Shown here piece by piece: positions 28,822 through 38,117 of a stretch of 64,000 bases of DNA. The stretch covers positions 186,001 to 250,000 of the forward strand of contig NZ_BMRX01000007.1 in assembly GCF_014648855.1 (NCBI RefSeq). The letters are read 5' to 3'. This stretch comes from Streptomyces parvulus. GTDB taxonomy: Bacteria > Actinomycetota > Actinomycetes > Streptomycetales > Streptomycetaceae. Each line of letters begins with the position of its first letter. Position 1 is the first letter of the stretch. Below the pieces are notes generated by a model. The model had not been told where the DNA came from. It worked only from the letters and a program-made list of their open reading frames with translations, and did no database searches. The translations under genes and the position numbers were made by a program.

Positions 28822-29667
28822 TCAGGCCTCGCCGGACAGCAGGCCCACCACCCGCCGGGCGGTGGCCGCGTCGCGGGCCGCGGTGAACGGCAGGTCGTTG
28901 CCGCCGGTGATGCGGAAGGGTACGCCCGTACGGGTCAGGTGGGTGCCGCCCGCCTCCTCGACCAGGAGCAGTCCGGCCGCGTGGTCCCAGGCGGCCTCCC
29001 ACGAGAAGGCGGTGGCGTCGGACTCGCCGCGGGCGACGGCGAGGTACTCCAGGCCGGCCGAACCGCAGGGCCGCGGTGCCACGCCCGGGGTGCGCAGGCC
29101 GAGCAGGTCGTGCTTCTGCTCGTCCGTCGTGTAGTCCGGGTGGGAGGTCGCCACGCGCAGGTCGCGGCCCGGCTCGGGCACGCCCGCGTACAGCCGCTCG
29201 CCGTCCAGGTGGGCGCCCCGCCCGCGCACCGCCGTGGCGAGTAGGTCGTCGGCGGCGGCGTAGGTCCAGGAGGCGTGGACGACGCCGTGCTGGGCGAGCG
29301 CGACCAGGGTGCAGAAGCCCCGCTCGCCGCTGACGAACTGCCGGGTGCCGTCGACGGGGTCGACGATCCACACCGGTGCGTCGCCCCGTATCGCCCCGTA
29401 GGAGGCGGGGTTGGCGTGGACCGCCTCCTCGCCGACGACGACCGAGCCGGGCAGCAGGGCGGCGAGGGCGTCGGTGAGGTACAGCTCGGCCTTGCGGTCG
29501 GCGTCCGTCACCAGGTCGTGCGGGCCCGCCTTCTGGTCGACCTCGTCCGCGGCGAGCCGCCGCCAGCGCGGCATGATCTCCAGTGCGGCCGCCTTGCGGA
29601 CGGCCTCCTCCACGTCGTCGGCGTGCCGGGCGAGAAACTCGTCGATGGTTTCGTTGTTCTCGATCAT
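28822..29667 (-). CDS. Inositol monophosphatase-family phosphatase
   Basis: This 281-residue Mg-dependent sugar/alcohol phosphatase belongs to the FIG/IMPase superfamily. The three metal-site motifs are present: VVGEEAV, WIVDPVDGTRQF (DPxDGT) and WEAAWDHAAG (WD). DLVTDADRKAE provides the upstream substrate segment. Possible substrates are inositol phosphate, histidinol phosphate or 3'-phosphoadenosine phosphate, and the sequence alone does not decide. ATG 29667 has GGAG only 2 bases away, which is short. The gene stands alone between the FAD enzyme and the gamma-glutamyltransferase. Confidence 0.93.
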   Translation of the reverse strand: MIENNETIDEFLARHADDVEEAVRKAAALEIMPRWRRLAADEVDQKAGPHDLVTDADRKAELYLTDALAALLPGSVVVGEEAVHANPASYGAIRGDAPVWIVDPVDGTRQFVSGERGFCTLVALAQHGVVHASWTYAAADDLLATAVRGRGAHLDGERLYAGVPEPGRDLRVATSHPDYTTDEQKHDLLGLRTPGVAPRPCGSAGLEYLAVARGESDATAFSWEAAWDHAAGLLLVEEAGGTHLTRTGVPFRITGGNDLPFTAARDAATARRVVGLLSGEA

Positions 29668-29752
29668 GACTCCATGAGAGCACGTCCCGCTGACAATCCC
29701 CGCCCGGGTGGTGTACTCCGGGTGGAATCGACACGAACACGGAGTGCGGGCG

Positions 29753-31588
29753 TCAGCGGCCGACCGCGTACCCCTGCATGCCGCGCGGGTTCGCGGCCGC
29801 CGACAGCACGCCCGTCTCCGGGTCGCGGGCGACGGCGCACAGCCTGCCCTCCGACCAGGCGCCGCCCACCGTCACGTCGTGCCCGCGGCGGCGCAGCTCC
29901 CCGACGACGTCCGCGGGCGTCCGGGACTCGACCGTGACGCTGCCGGGCCGCATGCCGCGCGGGAAGAAGGAGCCGGGGAAGCCGTCGTTGTGCCAGTTGG
30001 GGGCGTCGATCGCGCCCTGGAGGTCGAGGCCGCCGCGTACCCGTGGGCGCAGGGCGACCGCGAGGAAGAAGTGCAGCTGCCACTGGTCCTGCTGGTCGCC
30101 GCCGGGTGTGCCGAACGCCATCACCGGGACGCCGTCGCGCAGGGCGACGGAGGGCGTGAGCGTGGTGCGGGGGCGGCGGCCCGGGGTGAGCGAGTTGGGC
30201 AGGCCCTCCTCCAGCCAGGTCATCTGGAGCCGGGTGCCGAGGGGGAAGCCGAGTTCGGGGACGACCGGGTTGGACTGGAGCCAGCCGCCGCTGGGCGTGG
30301 CCGAGACCATGTTGCCCCAGTGGTCGACGATGTCGAGGTGGCAGGTGTCCCCGCGGGTTCCTCCGTCGGCGGCGACGTCCGGTTCGCCGGGCACCGGGGA
30401 GTCCGGGCTCTTGGCGACCGTCGGCTCGCCCACGCCCAGGGCGTCGAAGCCCTCCGCCTCGTCGGCCGCCAGCAGCGCGTGGGCGCTCAGGCGCGGGGTG
30501 CGCCCGCCCGGGGCGCCGGGCCGCAGCTCGAAGGACGCCCGGTCACCGACGAGTCCGCGCCGGGCGGCGTTGTAGCCGTCCGAGAGCAGGTCGCCGAGCG
30601 GCACCCGGTCGGCGCCGTCGGCGTCGCCGTACCAGGCCTCCCGGTCGGCCATGGCCAGCTTGCAGCCCTCGATCAGGAGGTGGAGGTAGTCGGCGCTGCC
30701 GTAGGCGGGCAGTTCGGGCGGGAGCAGCGCCAGCTGCTGGAGGAGGACGGGGCCCTGGCTCCAGGGGCCGGCCTTGCACAGGGTCCAGCCGTTCCAGTCG
30801 TAGGTGGCGGGTGCCTCGTAGTGCGCGGACCAGCCGGCCAGGTCGGCGGCGGTGAGCGTGCCGGTGTGGCGTTCGCCGCTGGTGTCCATGGTGGGCCGGG
30901 CGGCCTGCCGGACCAGGGCCTCGGCTATGAACCCGGAGCGCCAGACCTCCCGCGCGGCGTCGATCTCCGCCGCGCGGTCCCCCGCGCCGGCCGTCTCGGC
31001 CAGCAGCCGCTTCCAGGTGGCGGCGAGGGCGGGGTTGCGGAACAGCTCGCCGGGGCGGGGCGGGCGGCCGTCCGGCAGGTAGACCTCGGCGGAGGTCGTC
31101 CACTCCGTCTCGAACAGGTTCCGTACGGTCTCGACGGTCTCCGCGACGCGCTCCACGGGCGCGTGCCCGTCCTCGGCGTAGCCGATGGCGTACTTCAGCA
31201 CGTCGGCGAGGGTCTTGGTGCCGTGGTCGCGCAGCAGGAGCAGCCAGGCGTCGAAGGCGCCGGGCACGGCGGCGGCCAGGGGCCCGGTGCCGGGTACGAG
31301 GTCCAGACCGAGCCCCTTGTAGTGCGCGACGCTCGCCCCGGCCGGCGCGACTCCCTGCCCGCACAGCACCCGCACCTCGCCGTGCGCGGGCGCGAGCAGG
31401 ATCGGCACTTCACCGGCGGGCCCGTTGAGGTGCGGCTCCACGACGTGCAGCACGAAGGCACCGGCCACGGCGGCGTCGTAGGCGTTGCCCCCGTCCTCCA
31501 GCACGGCCATGGCGGACTGCGAGGCCAGCCAGTGGGTGGAGGAGACCATGCCGAAGGTGCCCTGGAGGGTGGGTCGGGTGGTGAACAT
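29753..31588 (-). CDS. Gamma-glutamyltransferase family protein (no signal peptide)
   Basis: This 611-residue Ntn-hydrolase of the gamma-glutamyltranspeptidase family is expected to self-cleave before a catalytic Thr near residue 414 in GDTCHLDIVDHWGNM, with the oxyanion/substrate loop PSGGW just after. The N-terminal ALEDGGNA-like segment (AVLEDGGNAYDAAVAG) is conserved. No signal peptide is seen, so it appears cytoplasmic, unlike the classical exported enzyme and unlike the second GGT at 56927-58732. ATG 31588 is chosen because AGGTGA lies 8 bases upstream; GTG 31600 is less likely. The substrate may be an acylase-type amide rather than glutathione. Confidence 0.92.
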   Translation of the reverse strand: MFTTRPTLQGTFGMVSSTHWLASQSAMAVLEDGGNAYDAAVAGAFVLHVVEPHLNGPAGEVPILLAPAHGEVRVLCGQGVAPAGASVAHYKGLGLDLVPGTGPLAAAVPGAFDAWLLLLRDHGTKTLADVLKYAIGYAEDGHAPVERVAETVETVRNLFETEWTTSAEVYLPDGRPPRPGELFRNPALAATWKRLLAETAGAGDRAAEIDAAREVWRSGFIAEALVRQAARPTMDTSGERHTGTLTAADLAGWSAHYEAPATYDWNGWTLCKAGPWSQGPVLLQQLALLPPELPAYGSADYLHLLIEGCKLAMADREAWYGDADGADRVPLGDLLSDGYNAARRGLVGDRASFELRPGAPGGRTPRLSAHALLAADEAEGFDALGVGEPTVAKSPDSPVPGEPDVAADGGTRGDTCHLDIVDHWGNMVSATPSGGWLQSNPVVPELGFPLGTRLQMTWLEEGLPNSLTPGRRPRTTLTPSVALRDGVPVMAFGTPGGDQQDQWQLHFFLAVALRPRVRGGLDLQGAIDAPNWHNDGFPGSFFPRGMRPGSVTVESRTPADVVGELRRRGHDVTVGGAWSEGRLCAVARDPETGVLSAAANPRGMQGYAVGR

Positions 31589-32132
31589 ACGGGCTCTCAC
31601 CTCACTGTTTACGCGCGCCTGACGGTCGGGGCCGCACTCCGGACCAGAATCTAAGGAGTGTGGACCGGAGTTCTTCTCCGCCCGCTCCCCCGGCAGGCTA
31701 TCGACCGCCCCGCGCCGCTCCTTCCCCGCCTCGGGCATGCCGGCGGCCGGCTTACTGCGGGCCGTCCCCCGAAGGGTCTCCGTCTCGTCGGTGTGCTACC
31801 CCATGACCGCCCGGCCGCGTCCAGGAACGCCAGCCACCTCGATGAACCGCTCCAGCAGAGCCAGCCGTTCCCCGCGCCGGGCCTCCGACAAGGCGGTCTT
31901 CTGCCACTGTTGTTCAGCGCGTTCCGCCGAGAGTCGAGTCCTGCGCTGGACGGGGTAGGACAGCGAGCCGCCGAGGACTACGCCGCCGAGCGATATGAGC
32001 GACACCCAGACCTGACCCGACATGGCGGTCATCGTGCCATGCGGGTCGTTCTCGGGGGCAGATCGAGCCGGCGGCCGGGGCCGCTCGTCATCGGCTGACG
32101 AGCGGCCCCGGCCGGTCCTGCTACGACTGCGT
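31589..32132. other. Intergenic region between GGT and protease genes
   Basis: This is a 544-base region with no intact gene. It contains only a short minus-strand membrane-protein-like fragment (31796-32032). Sequence near 31930-32000 is less GC-rich than the flanks. An inverted pair CGAGCGGCC / GGCCGCTCG (about 32066-32107) next to the protease stop may be a terminator. Confidence 0.5.
31796..32032 (-). pseudogene. Possible remnant of a small membrane-anchored protein
   Basis: This reading frame of 78 codons (ATG 32032 or 32023) starts with one membrane helix (VWVSLISLGGVVLGGSLSY) followed by a basic, Arg/Glu/Ala-rich stretch likely to be coiled coil. From memory this layout matches a common Streptomyces small-protein family that usually continues for another 60-100 residues. 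Here TAG ends it abruptly after AVMG. No Shine-Dalgarno sequence is seen. It is either a truncated remnant or a genuine small protein; the family assignment is unverified. Confidence 0.35.
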
Positions 32133-33332
32133 TCAGTTGGAGTTGAGCGTCAGCCCGTAGTAGTTGAGGGCGTCGTCGAGCGGCTGGAAGTACGAGGAAC
32201 CGCGGGAGTAGACCCCGCCGGTGCACTGCTGGTCGATCGGGCCGCCGGAGGTCATGCCCTGGGCCTGGTTGCCGGAGATGTACGCACCGCCGCTGTCGCC
32301 GCCCTCGACGCAGACGCTGGAGGTGGCCAGGCCGGTGATGACGGTGTCGGGCCCTCCGTTGCGGTCTACGTAGGTGACGGTGTTGTTGTAGGAGCCGATC
32401 GTGCCGCAGGTCCAACCGGTGGTGGCGCCGGACTTGCAGACCGAGGCGCCCGACACGGCACGGTTGCCGCCCCTGACGGCGACCGGGCTGCTGTTGCCCC
32501 AGGTGCCGACGCTCGTGGTGATGTAGTGGCCGGGGTTGATGGTCAGGATGCCCATGTCGACGCTGCGGGTGCCGAGCGCGTAGCGGGTCTTGTAGCCCTT
32601 GGCGAAGGCGGTCCCGTCGTAGCGCAGGGTGTTCGTGACGCAGTGTCCCGCGGTCACCAGGTACTGGTTGCCCGACCTGTCACGGGCCCCGTACCCGACG
32701 GAACACCACTGGCCGGTGTTGTTGAACGTCATCTTGCTGCCGGGGTAGATCGCCGCCTTGGCCTCGGCCTCCTCCTCACCGCGCACGATGCGGACGGCGG
32801 ATCCGTGCTCGGCGGCCTTGGCGAGGAACGCCCGGGCGGCTGCTCCCCGGTCGTTGTTGACCTTGACGGTCACCTTGTCGGACGCCAGGTCCACGGACCA
32901 GGCGACCACGCCGGACGGTGCCTTCCTGGCGGCAAGGCCGTCCAGTTCCGCCTTGACCTCGTCGAGTGCGGCCTGGCCCCGTGCGGGCACCCGGGCGTCG
33001 AGGCCGGCCTTCTCGATCGTCGCGGCCTCGGCGCTGTCGGCGGCGTTGACGGTCAGCCTGCCGGAGGCGTCGAAGAAGGCCCCGTCGCCGGCTATACCTC
33101 TCCGGGCGAGCTCGGCGAGCTTGGCCTGCTGGGTGTCCTGCCGGTCCAGACGGCCGGCCGCCGCCTCGTCGCTCACACCGAGCGAGGCGGCCAGCGCCCG
33201 GACCATCTCGGGCTGGTAGTGGGGGGTGGCGTCCGTGCCCTGCGCCTGGGCCACGGTCTGGGCCCCCAGCACCGTGGAGGCCGAGAGCACGAGACAGACC
33301 GCGGTCAGGCGGTACTTACGAGAGTTGCGCAC
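32133..33332 (-). CDS. Secreted streptogrisin-type serine protease
   Basis: This 399-residue preproprotease belongs to the chymotrypsin-like S1 family (alpha-lytic/streptogrisin group). A Sec signal (about 1-30, AQA cleavage region) precedes a pro-domain of about 165 residues and a mature protease from about 193. The catalytic triad is H230 (TAGHC), D259 (SVDMGIL) and S347 (GDSGGA). Six Cys in the mature part (210, 231, 299, 309, 341, 370) can form three disulfides. GTG 33332 was chosen because GGAAGGA lies 7 bases upstream; the longer in-frame start at 33392 would bury the signal peptide. It should act extracellularly in protein digestion. Confidence 0.96.
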   Translation of the reverse strand: MRNSRKYRLTAVCLVLSASTVLGAQTVAQAQGTDATPHYQPEMVRALAASLGVSDEAAAGRLDRQDTQQAKLAELARRGIAGDGAFFDASGRLTVNAADSAEAATIEKAGLDARVPARGQAALDEVKAELDGLAARKAPSGVVAWSVDLASDKVTVKVNNDRGAAARAFLAKAAEHGSAVRIVRGEEEAEAKAAIYPGSKMTFNNTGQWCSVGYGARDRSGNQYLVTAGHCVTNTLRYDGTAFAKGYKTRYALGTRSVDMGILTINPGHYITTSVGTWGNSSPVAVRGGNRAVSGASVCKSGATTGWTCGTIGSYNNTVTYVDRNGGPDTVITGLATSSVCVEGGDSGGAYISGNQAQGMTSGGPIDQQCTGGVYSRGSSYFQPLDDALNYYGLTLNSN

Positions 33333-33747
33333 GTCTGATTCCTTCCGGGTGACAGGCAGGAACCCAATGGGGGGTTTACCGCCGGGACACAAGCGCGCCC
33401 CGGACAGGAATAGTTCCTGCCTGACGGCGGGCCAGCAGCCCGCTGTGGACCCGAACTATTGCGCAGCGATTTATCGAAATTCAAGAGGCCGGCGGCGAGA
33501 AATTCATACAGCCGAAATCACCCCGCCCCCGGCGAACATCTGGGGCCCCTCAGGCCGTTAGGGAAGAGTAGAGAGCCCACGTTCACCGCGATATCAGGTC
33601 GTCGATTTCACGGATACGCAGAAAACTCCGAAGCGGGGATACGTATAGGTGATGACCGGCACCGGATATTCAGGAGCCGAGCCGTTCCGTACATTGATGT
33701 GACCCACTGGGAAAGCGCGCAGGAACGCAGAACAAGGAGCCGGTGCC
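33333..33747. other. Divergent promoter region, protease / small gene
   Basis: This 415-base region lies between the divergently transcribed protease and the 100-residue protein. It is AT-richer than the window average between about 33460 and 33700. TACATT (33690-33695) is a possible -10 for the rightward gene, without a clear -35. No gene is supported inside it. Confidence 0.4.
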
Positions 33748-34050
33748 GTGCCCGAAATCTATTTCCAGGTCCACGTGCCCATCCGGAACTCCGTACGGCC
33801 CGAGCAGTGCGGACTCCACGTCTTCACCGGCGCGGCCGACACCTGGGCGGCAGCCCTGCGTATCGCGCGCGAGACCTGCGACAGGGCAACCGCCGCGCAG
33901 AAGGCGGGCCTTCCCGCCCCCGGCCGGCGTCCGGACGGCTGGTCGGCTCGCGGGCTGCGGCCCGGCTGGGTGCTGGACTGGGCGGGTGCGACCGTGGACG
34001 CCTGGAGGCCGGACGGCAGGCTTCGGCTCAGCAGACGTCATCTGTCCTGA
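33748..34050 (+). CDS. Small protein of unknown function
   Basis: This 100-residue protein has no recognised domain. GTG 33748 is well supported by AAGGAG (33734-33739) 8 bases upstream. The N-terminal half (EIYFQVHVPIRN, then GLHVFTG) looks like beta strands; the middle is an alpha helix containing WAAALRIARETCDRA; the C-terminus is basic. There is no signal peptide or membrane segment. Its 3' end overlaps the convergent LuxR-family regulator gene by 23 bases. Third-position GC is high throughout, as in real genes. Function cannot be assigned. Confidence 0.72.
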   Translation: MPEIYFQVHVPIRNSVRPEQCGLHVFTGAADTWAAALRIARETCDRATAAQKAGLPAPGRRPDGWSARGLRPGWVLDWAGATVDAWRPDGRLRLSRRHLS

Positions 34051-36877
34051 CGGGAGGGCCGTCGGGGCCGGGCGAGGGGGCGTTCCCCGTCCCGGAACCC
34101 CCTTCCAGCCGACGGGCGAGGTCACGACGGGAGAGGGCGCCGGTCTTGCGCATGGCACGGGCGATGTGCTGTTCCACCGTGCGGGGAGACAGGTGCAGGG
34201 TCACCGCGATCTCACGGTTGGTCAGTCCGGAAACCGCGAGCTGCGCGACCTCCGACTCCCGCGGCGACAACTCGTCGGCGTGCGAGGGCCGTCCGGGCGG
34301 CCGTCCCTTTCTGGCCGGCTGCCGAGTGCGCAGCAGGGCCCTGGTGCGGGCCGCGTCCCAGACGGCACCCAGTTCGGTGAAGCGCTGGGCGCAGGCCTCC
34401 AGTTCGGCCACCGCCGACAGGGCGCGGGTGAGGTCGGTCGCCGGTTCCGGCGGGGCGGCGTCGTGCTCGATCCCGGCGACCTGGCCGGGACCGGCGTCGG
34501 TGTGCGCCGCCAGTGCGCAGCGCGCCGCTCCCTCCGCCGTCAGCGTCTGCGCGTAGGGGCGGGGCAGCTTCCCGTAGGCCGTAGTGGCCGCCCGGTACAG
34601 CTCCGCGGCCCGCAGCAGTCCCTCCCGCCGGTCCCCGGCCGACGCCGTGGTCTCGGCGAGTACGGCCCGGCACCAGGTCAGCGCGGCCCTGGCGGCGGGT
34701 GCCTGGCCCGGGCCGAGCCCCTGGGCGAAGTCCCGGACCATGGCCCGCGCGGTGACGTCGTCGCCCGCGCGTACCAGTGCTTCCACGGCCCACGGCGCGA
34801 GTTCGGCGGCCCATGGCCACACTCCCTTGCCGGCCACCACGGACCAGGCGGCTCGCGCCTGATCCGCCGCGGCCCGCACCTCCTGGCGGGCCAGGGCGAG
34901 GCGGGTCAGGGCGCCGGCCGCCGTGGTGGCCAGCGGTACGGGAAGGTCCTCCCTGCCGAACGTCCCGCGCTGGGACAGCCAGGAGGCCGCCTCCCCCCAG
35001 TCACCCTGGGCGAGGGCGAGCAGGCCGCGCACGACGTAGGCGTCGGAGGCGATGAGCGGCATGTCGGCGGTGGCCGCGACGAAGTCCTCGCACCGTCTGG
35101 CCAGACCAGGCCACTGGCCGGTCCACCATTCCTGGAGCAGTTGCGCCCCCAGCGCGTTGTGCTCGAAGTAGGGCGCACCGCTTCGTGCGGACAGCTCCCG
35201 GCCCTCCGCGAGCAGGTCGGAGGCCCGCTCGTGCAGGCCCAGCCACACGGCGGAGTCCGCGGCGTTGCACAGACCGCGTGCCGCCTGCCCGGCGCGGGCG
35301 GTGTCGGTGGTGCCCCTGGGCAGCCGCCGCACCAGCTCCCAGGCGTCCGTCTCGGCGCAACTCGTCGCGAGGGCGACCCTGTTGGCCAGGACCGCCGTCC
35401 GCATCGCGTCGTCCCCGCTCATGTCCGCGGCGGCCATGGCCTTGACCAGCCACTCCCGGTGGACGTCGATGGAGTTGCCCGGCCAGAACGGGCTGGACAG
35501 GGCGCCCATGGCACGTGCGGCCAGGCCGGGGCGGACCTCGTGCAGTTCGGCGGCGGCGGTCTCCAGGGCGCGCCAGCCCTCGGGGTACCGTCCCATCTGG
35601 TTGCACAGCATCAGCCCCAGGTCGAGCCGCAGCTCTCCGCGTACGGCCGCGGGAAGTGACGCGTCCTGCACGATCTGGGCGAGGACTTCCACGGTCTGGT
35701 CCGAGCGGAGTCCGGTCACCGCGCTGCGGGCCAGCAGCGGTGCCAGTCGAGCGCGGACCTGTGGCGGGAGTCCGGGGGTGGCCAGCGTCCTTTCCAGCAG
35801 CGTGATGGCTTCCTGATGCCGGCTGGAGGCCGCGGCCGACTCGGCGGCCCTCTCCACCGCGTTGATCCATTTTCGGCTCTGGCCGGCCGCCCTGTGGTGG
35901 TCGGCCACGGCGGCCCAGGGGACGGGCTGCCCGCGGCGCAGGGCTTTCGCCGCTCGCCGGTGGAGGTTCTGGCGTACGGGGCCGGGCAGGGAGGCTCGGA
36001 CGGCCGATGCCGCCAGGGGGACGGGGAAGCCGTAGCGGTCTTCGCCGAGTTCCGAGAGTGCCGCGCCCCCCAACGCCCGCAGCAGCGCGGCGTTGCCCGG
36101 CACCGGGCCCAGCCCGGACACGGCCAGCAGTTCGCCGCGGCCGGCGGGTCCGTCGAGGACGGCGGCCGCCCAGACGACCGGCCGGTCCTCGGGGGCCAGG
36201 GCGCGCGTACGGCTCAGCACCAACTCGGCCAGCCGGACCGGGGGACCTGCCGCTTCCACTTCGGCCGCCGTGCCGCCGAAGGCCGGCCGCCGTTCGCGGA
36301 GTTCGGTCAGGAGGTCGACGACGACCCTGGGTACTCCGCCGGTCCGCTCGTGCAGTCTCCTCGCCGCCTCGGACGAGAATCCCTCCCCCAGCGCCCGTAC
36401 GGCGGCCCGCCGTACGCGTGCCTCGTCCCAGAGCCCCAACCGGTGCCGGAGCACGGTCATCCGGGACGGGTACGTCACCGGCGGATCGCCCAGAGGCAGC
36501 CCGGGTACGGGCAGTTCCTCGGGTCGGTAGGCCACCGCTGCCGCCGAGCCCGGCCGCAGGCCCTCCAGCATCCGCCGCAGCAACCGGAGTTCATCCCCGA
36601 CCGCCCGGTGGGCATCGTCCACGAGCCACAGGGTCGGCGTGTCCGCGCCGGCGTCCACCGGCGGCGGTCCGTCACCGGCACCGCACCGCCACCACGAGCG
36701 GGCCACGTCCGCCGCCCGGGGCAGGTCGGCCAGTTCCCGGAGCAGGTGGGACTTCCCCTGTCCGGCGGCGCCCTCCACGAACAGCAGCACCGGTTGGGCA
36801 CGCGAGTCGGCGAGGACGCGGGCCAGGGGCGATCCAGCGAAACCGCGCTCGGCGGTCAGGCCGTCATCCTCGCTCAT
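34028..36877 (-). CDS. Large LuxR-family (LAL-type) transcriptional regulator
   Basis: This 949-residue ATP-binding regulator of the LAL class has Walker A GAAGQGKS (36-43), Walker B LWLVDDAH near 105, a long helical TPR-like middle, and a C-terminal LuxR helix-turn-helix at about 880-925 (LSPRESEVAQLAVSGLTNRE followed by RTVEQHIARAMRKTG). Such proteins usually activate secondary-metabolite or sugar-utilisation genes, but no obvious target cluster adjoins it. ATG 36877 is preceded by TACGGT and 6 bases, implying a leaderless transcript. It is convergent with the small unknown gene, overlapping by 23 bases. Confidence 0.92.
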   Translation of the reverse strand: MSEDDGLTAERGFAGSPLARVLADSRAQPVLLFVEGAAGQGKSHLLRELADLPRAADVARSWWRCGAGDGPPPVDAGADTPTLWLVDDAHRAVGDELRLLRRMLEGLRPGSAAAVAYRPEELPVPGLPLGDPPVTYPSRMTVLRHRLGLWDEARVRRAAVRALGEGFSSEAARRLHERTGGVPRVVVDLLTELRERRPAFGGTAAEVEAAGPPVRLAELVLSRTRALAPEDRPVVWAAAVLDGPAGRGELLAVSGLGPVPGNAALLRALGGAALSELGEDRYGFPVPLAASAVRASLPGPVRQNLHRRAAKALRRGQPVPWAAVADHHRAAGQSRKWINAVERAAESAAASSRHQEAITLLERTLATPGLPPQVRARLAPLLARSAVTGLRSDQTVEVLAQIVQDASLPAAVRGELRLDLGLMLCNQMGRYPEGWRALETAAAELHEVRPGLAARAMGALSSPFWPGNSIDVHREWLVKAMAAADMSGDDAMRTAVLANRVALATSCAETDAWELVRRLPRGTTDTARAGQAARGLCNAADSAVWLGLHERASDLLAEGRELSARSGAPYFEHNALGAQLLQEWWTGQWPGLARRCEDFVAATADMPLIASDAYVVRGLLALAQGDWGEAASWLSQRGTFGREDLPVPLATTAAGALTRLALARQEVRAAADQARAAWSVVAGKGVWPWAAELAPWAVEALVRAGDDVTARAMVRDFAQGLGPGQAPAARAALTWCRAVLAETTASAGDRREGLLRAAELYRAATTAYGKLPRPYAQTLTAEGAARCALAAHTDAGPGQVAGIEHDAAPPEPATDLTRALSAVAELEACAQRFTELGAVWDAARTRALLRTRQPARKGRPPGRPSHADELSPRESEVAQLAVSGLTNREIAVTLHLSPRTVEQHIARAMRKTGALSRRDLARRLEGGSGTGNAPSPGPDGPPVRTDDVC

Positions 36878-36889
36878 CGCCGCACCGTA
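36878..36889 (-). promoter_or_regulatory. Leaderless promoter -10 for the LAL regulator
   Basis: On the minus strand TACGGT (36889-36884), 6 bases, then ATG 36877, with no ribosome-binding site. Confidence 0.5.
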
Positions 36890-38051
36890 CCAAGACGATC
36901 ACATCATCGGACATGCACAGGATCAGAACGTCCACCGCCTCTCCTCGCAGGAACCGCGAGACTCCCGGCCCGAGCGACGATGGGGGGCCACGGTCGGCGG
37001 GGGCCACCCGCGTCCTCTGCCGTCCCAGGGCGTACGTGCCCGGGCGTCTGGAAGAGCTCCCGGTGTCAGGACGCGCCGCGGAGCACGCCCGACCATCCGC
37101 TCGAACCCGGGGTCCCATGCCGTCCGGCTCGGGACAGCCGGCGATCGGCATGGGCGGCTCGTTCCACACGCCCGTGCACTCGCCGGCCGACCGGGGCCGG
37201 CGGATTCCCCGCAAGTGCTGCGCGGCGCCGCGGGCCCGGTGGACCGGCACCTGAAATCAACCACGGTTCCGGGCCCCCGGAACATCCGGGACGCCGGATC
37301 CACGGATACTCAATCAACCTGGGCCAGCGCACCCGTGGCCCCCGAGCCGGGTGCCGCACCGCCACTGGTACCCCGGCCACGCGCTCCGGGTCCGGAGCCG
37401 GGCGCCGGTCACCTCGCCGCTGCCCTCGGAGGGTTCCGCACGTACGAATCAGGGGTGCCGATCCCCCTTACCGGGCCCTGTTCCGCACGGCCTTCCACCG
37501 CGACCTGTCCACGGTGAACGGCACCTGCGTCCGCAGCGACTTCGTGGGCGACTTCGTGGCCTTCATGGCGCGACGCCGCACGAGCACCCCCTACGACCCG
37601 CTCCTCGCCGACGCCTGACAGGCACGCCGGAACGCCAATCCGCGAAGGCCGGCGGCAAGCCCGGCGGCGCGGTCGCCGACTCGCCTCCAGCGGTGTCCGT
37701 CACCGCACGCGGCCGCGACGACCTTGGTGCCCGCGCCGGCCCTGAGGGAGTCGCCGTGACGGACCGCGGCCGGGACCACGGGGCCGCCTCCGCCGCCGGT
37801 CGGCGCCACCGAGTCGCCGGTCCGAACAGCGCCAGGACCAGCGCGCCGGGCGTCCAGGTTCCCGCGATGACCGGGCAGACCGCCTGGTAGCCGACGCCGT
37901 CGCACACTCCGGCGATCATCAGCGGACCGTCGCGTGGACGGGGTGGCCGGCGGTGGCCCCGAAGCAGCGGCGCGCGCGGCCGCCGTCCTGTACGCAGCAG
38001 CCCTCGCGGGAGGGGGTGAGAGCCGAGCGGTCACACTTTCACCACATCAAC
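36890..38051. other. Long intergenic stretch without an intact gene
   Basis: Over about 1.16 kb no reading frame keeps coding-like codon usage with a ribosome-binding site. Visible items are an 18-base palindrome (37266-37283, arms GTTCCGGG and CCCGGAAC) and a short coding-like tail ending at 37618. A minus-strand stretch near 37800-37920 also has strong third-position GC but loses its frame. The pattern suggests decayed genes rather than purely regulatory DNA. Confidence 0.5.
37472..37618 (+). pseudogene. Probable 3' fragment of a lost gene
   Basis: About 48 codons ending in TGA 37616-37618 have near-total G/C at third positions and read as a plausible protein tail (RALFRTAFHRDL, then VGDFVAFMARR, then YDPLLADA). 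Coding character stops abruptly upstream of about 37470. The only in-frame start inside, GTG 37514, lacks a ribosome-binding site. I do not recognise the family. A short genuine gene cannot be excluded. Confidence 0.3.
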
Positions 38052-38079
38052 AACATCTGATGTTCACATTGGATAGGCT
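38052..38079 (+). promoter_or_regulatory. Palindrome and -10 upstream of the LTD gene
   Basis: AACATC-T-GATGTT (38052-38064) is a perfect 6-bp inverted repeat located where a -35 would be. TAGGCT (38074-38079) is a fitting -10. The arrangement suggests an operator overlapping the promoter, about 40 bases before ATG 38118. Confidence 0.45.
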
Positions 38080-38117
38080 CCGGGCGCTCCATCCGCACCA
38101 CTGAGGGGGGATTCCTC

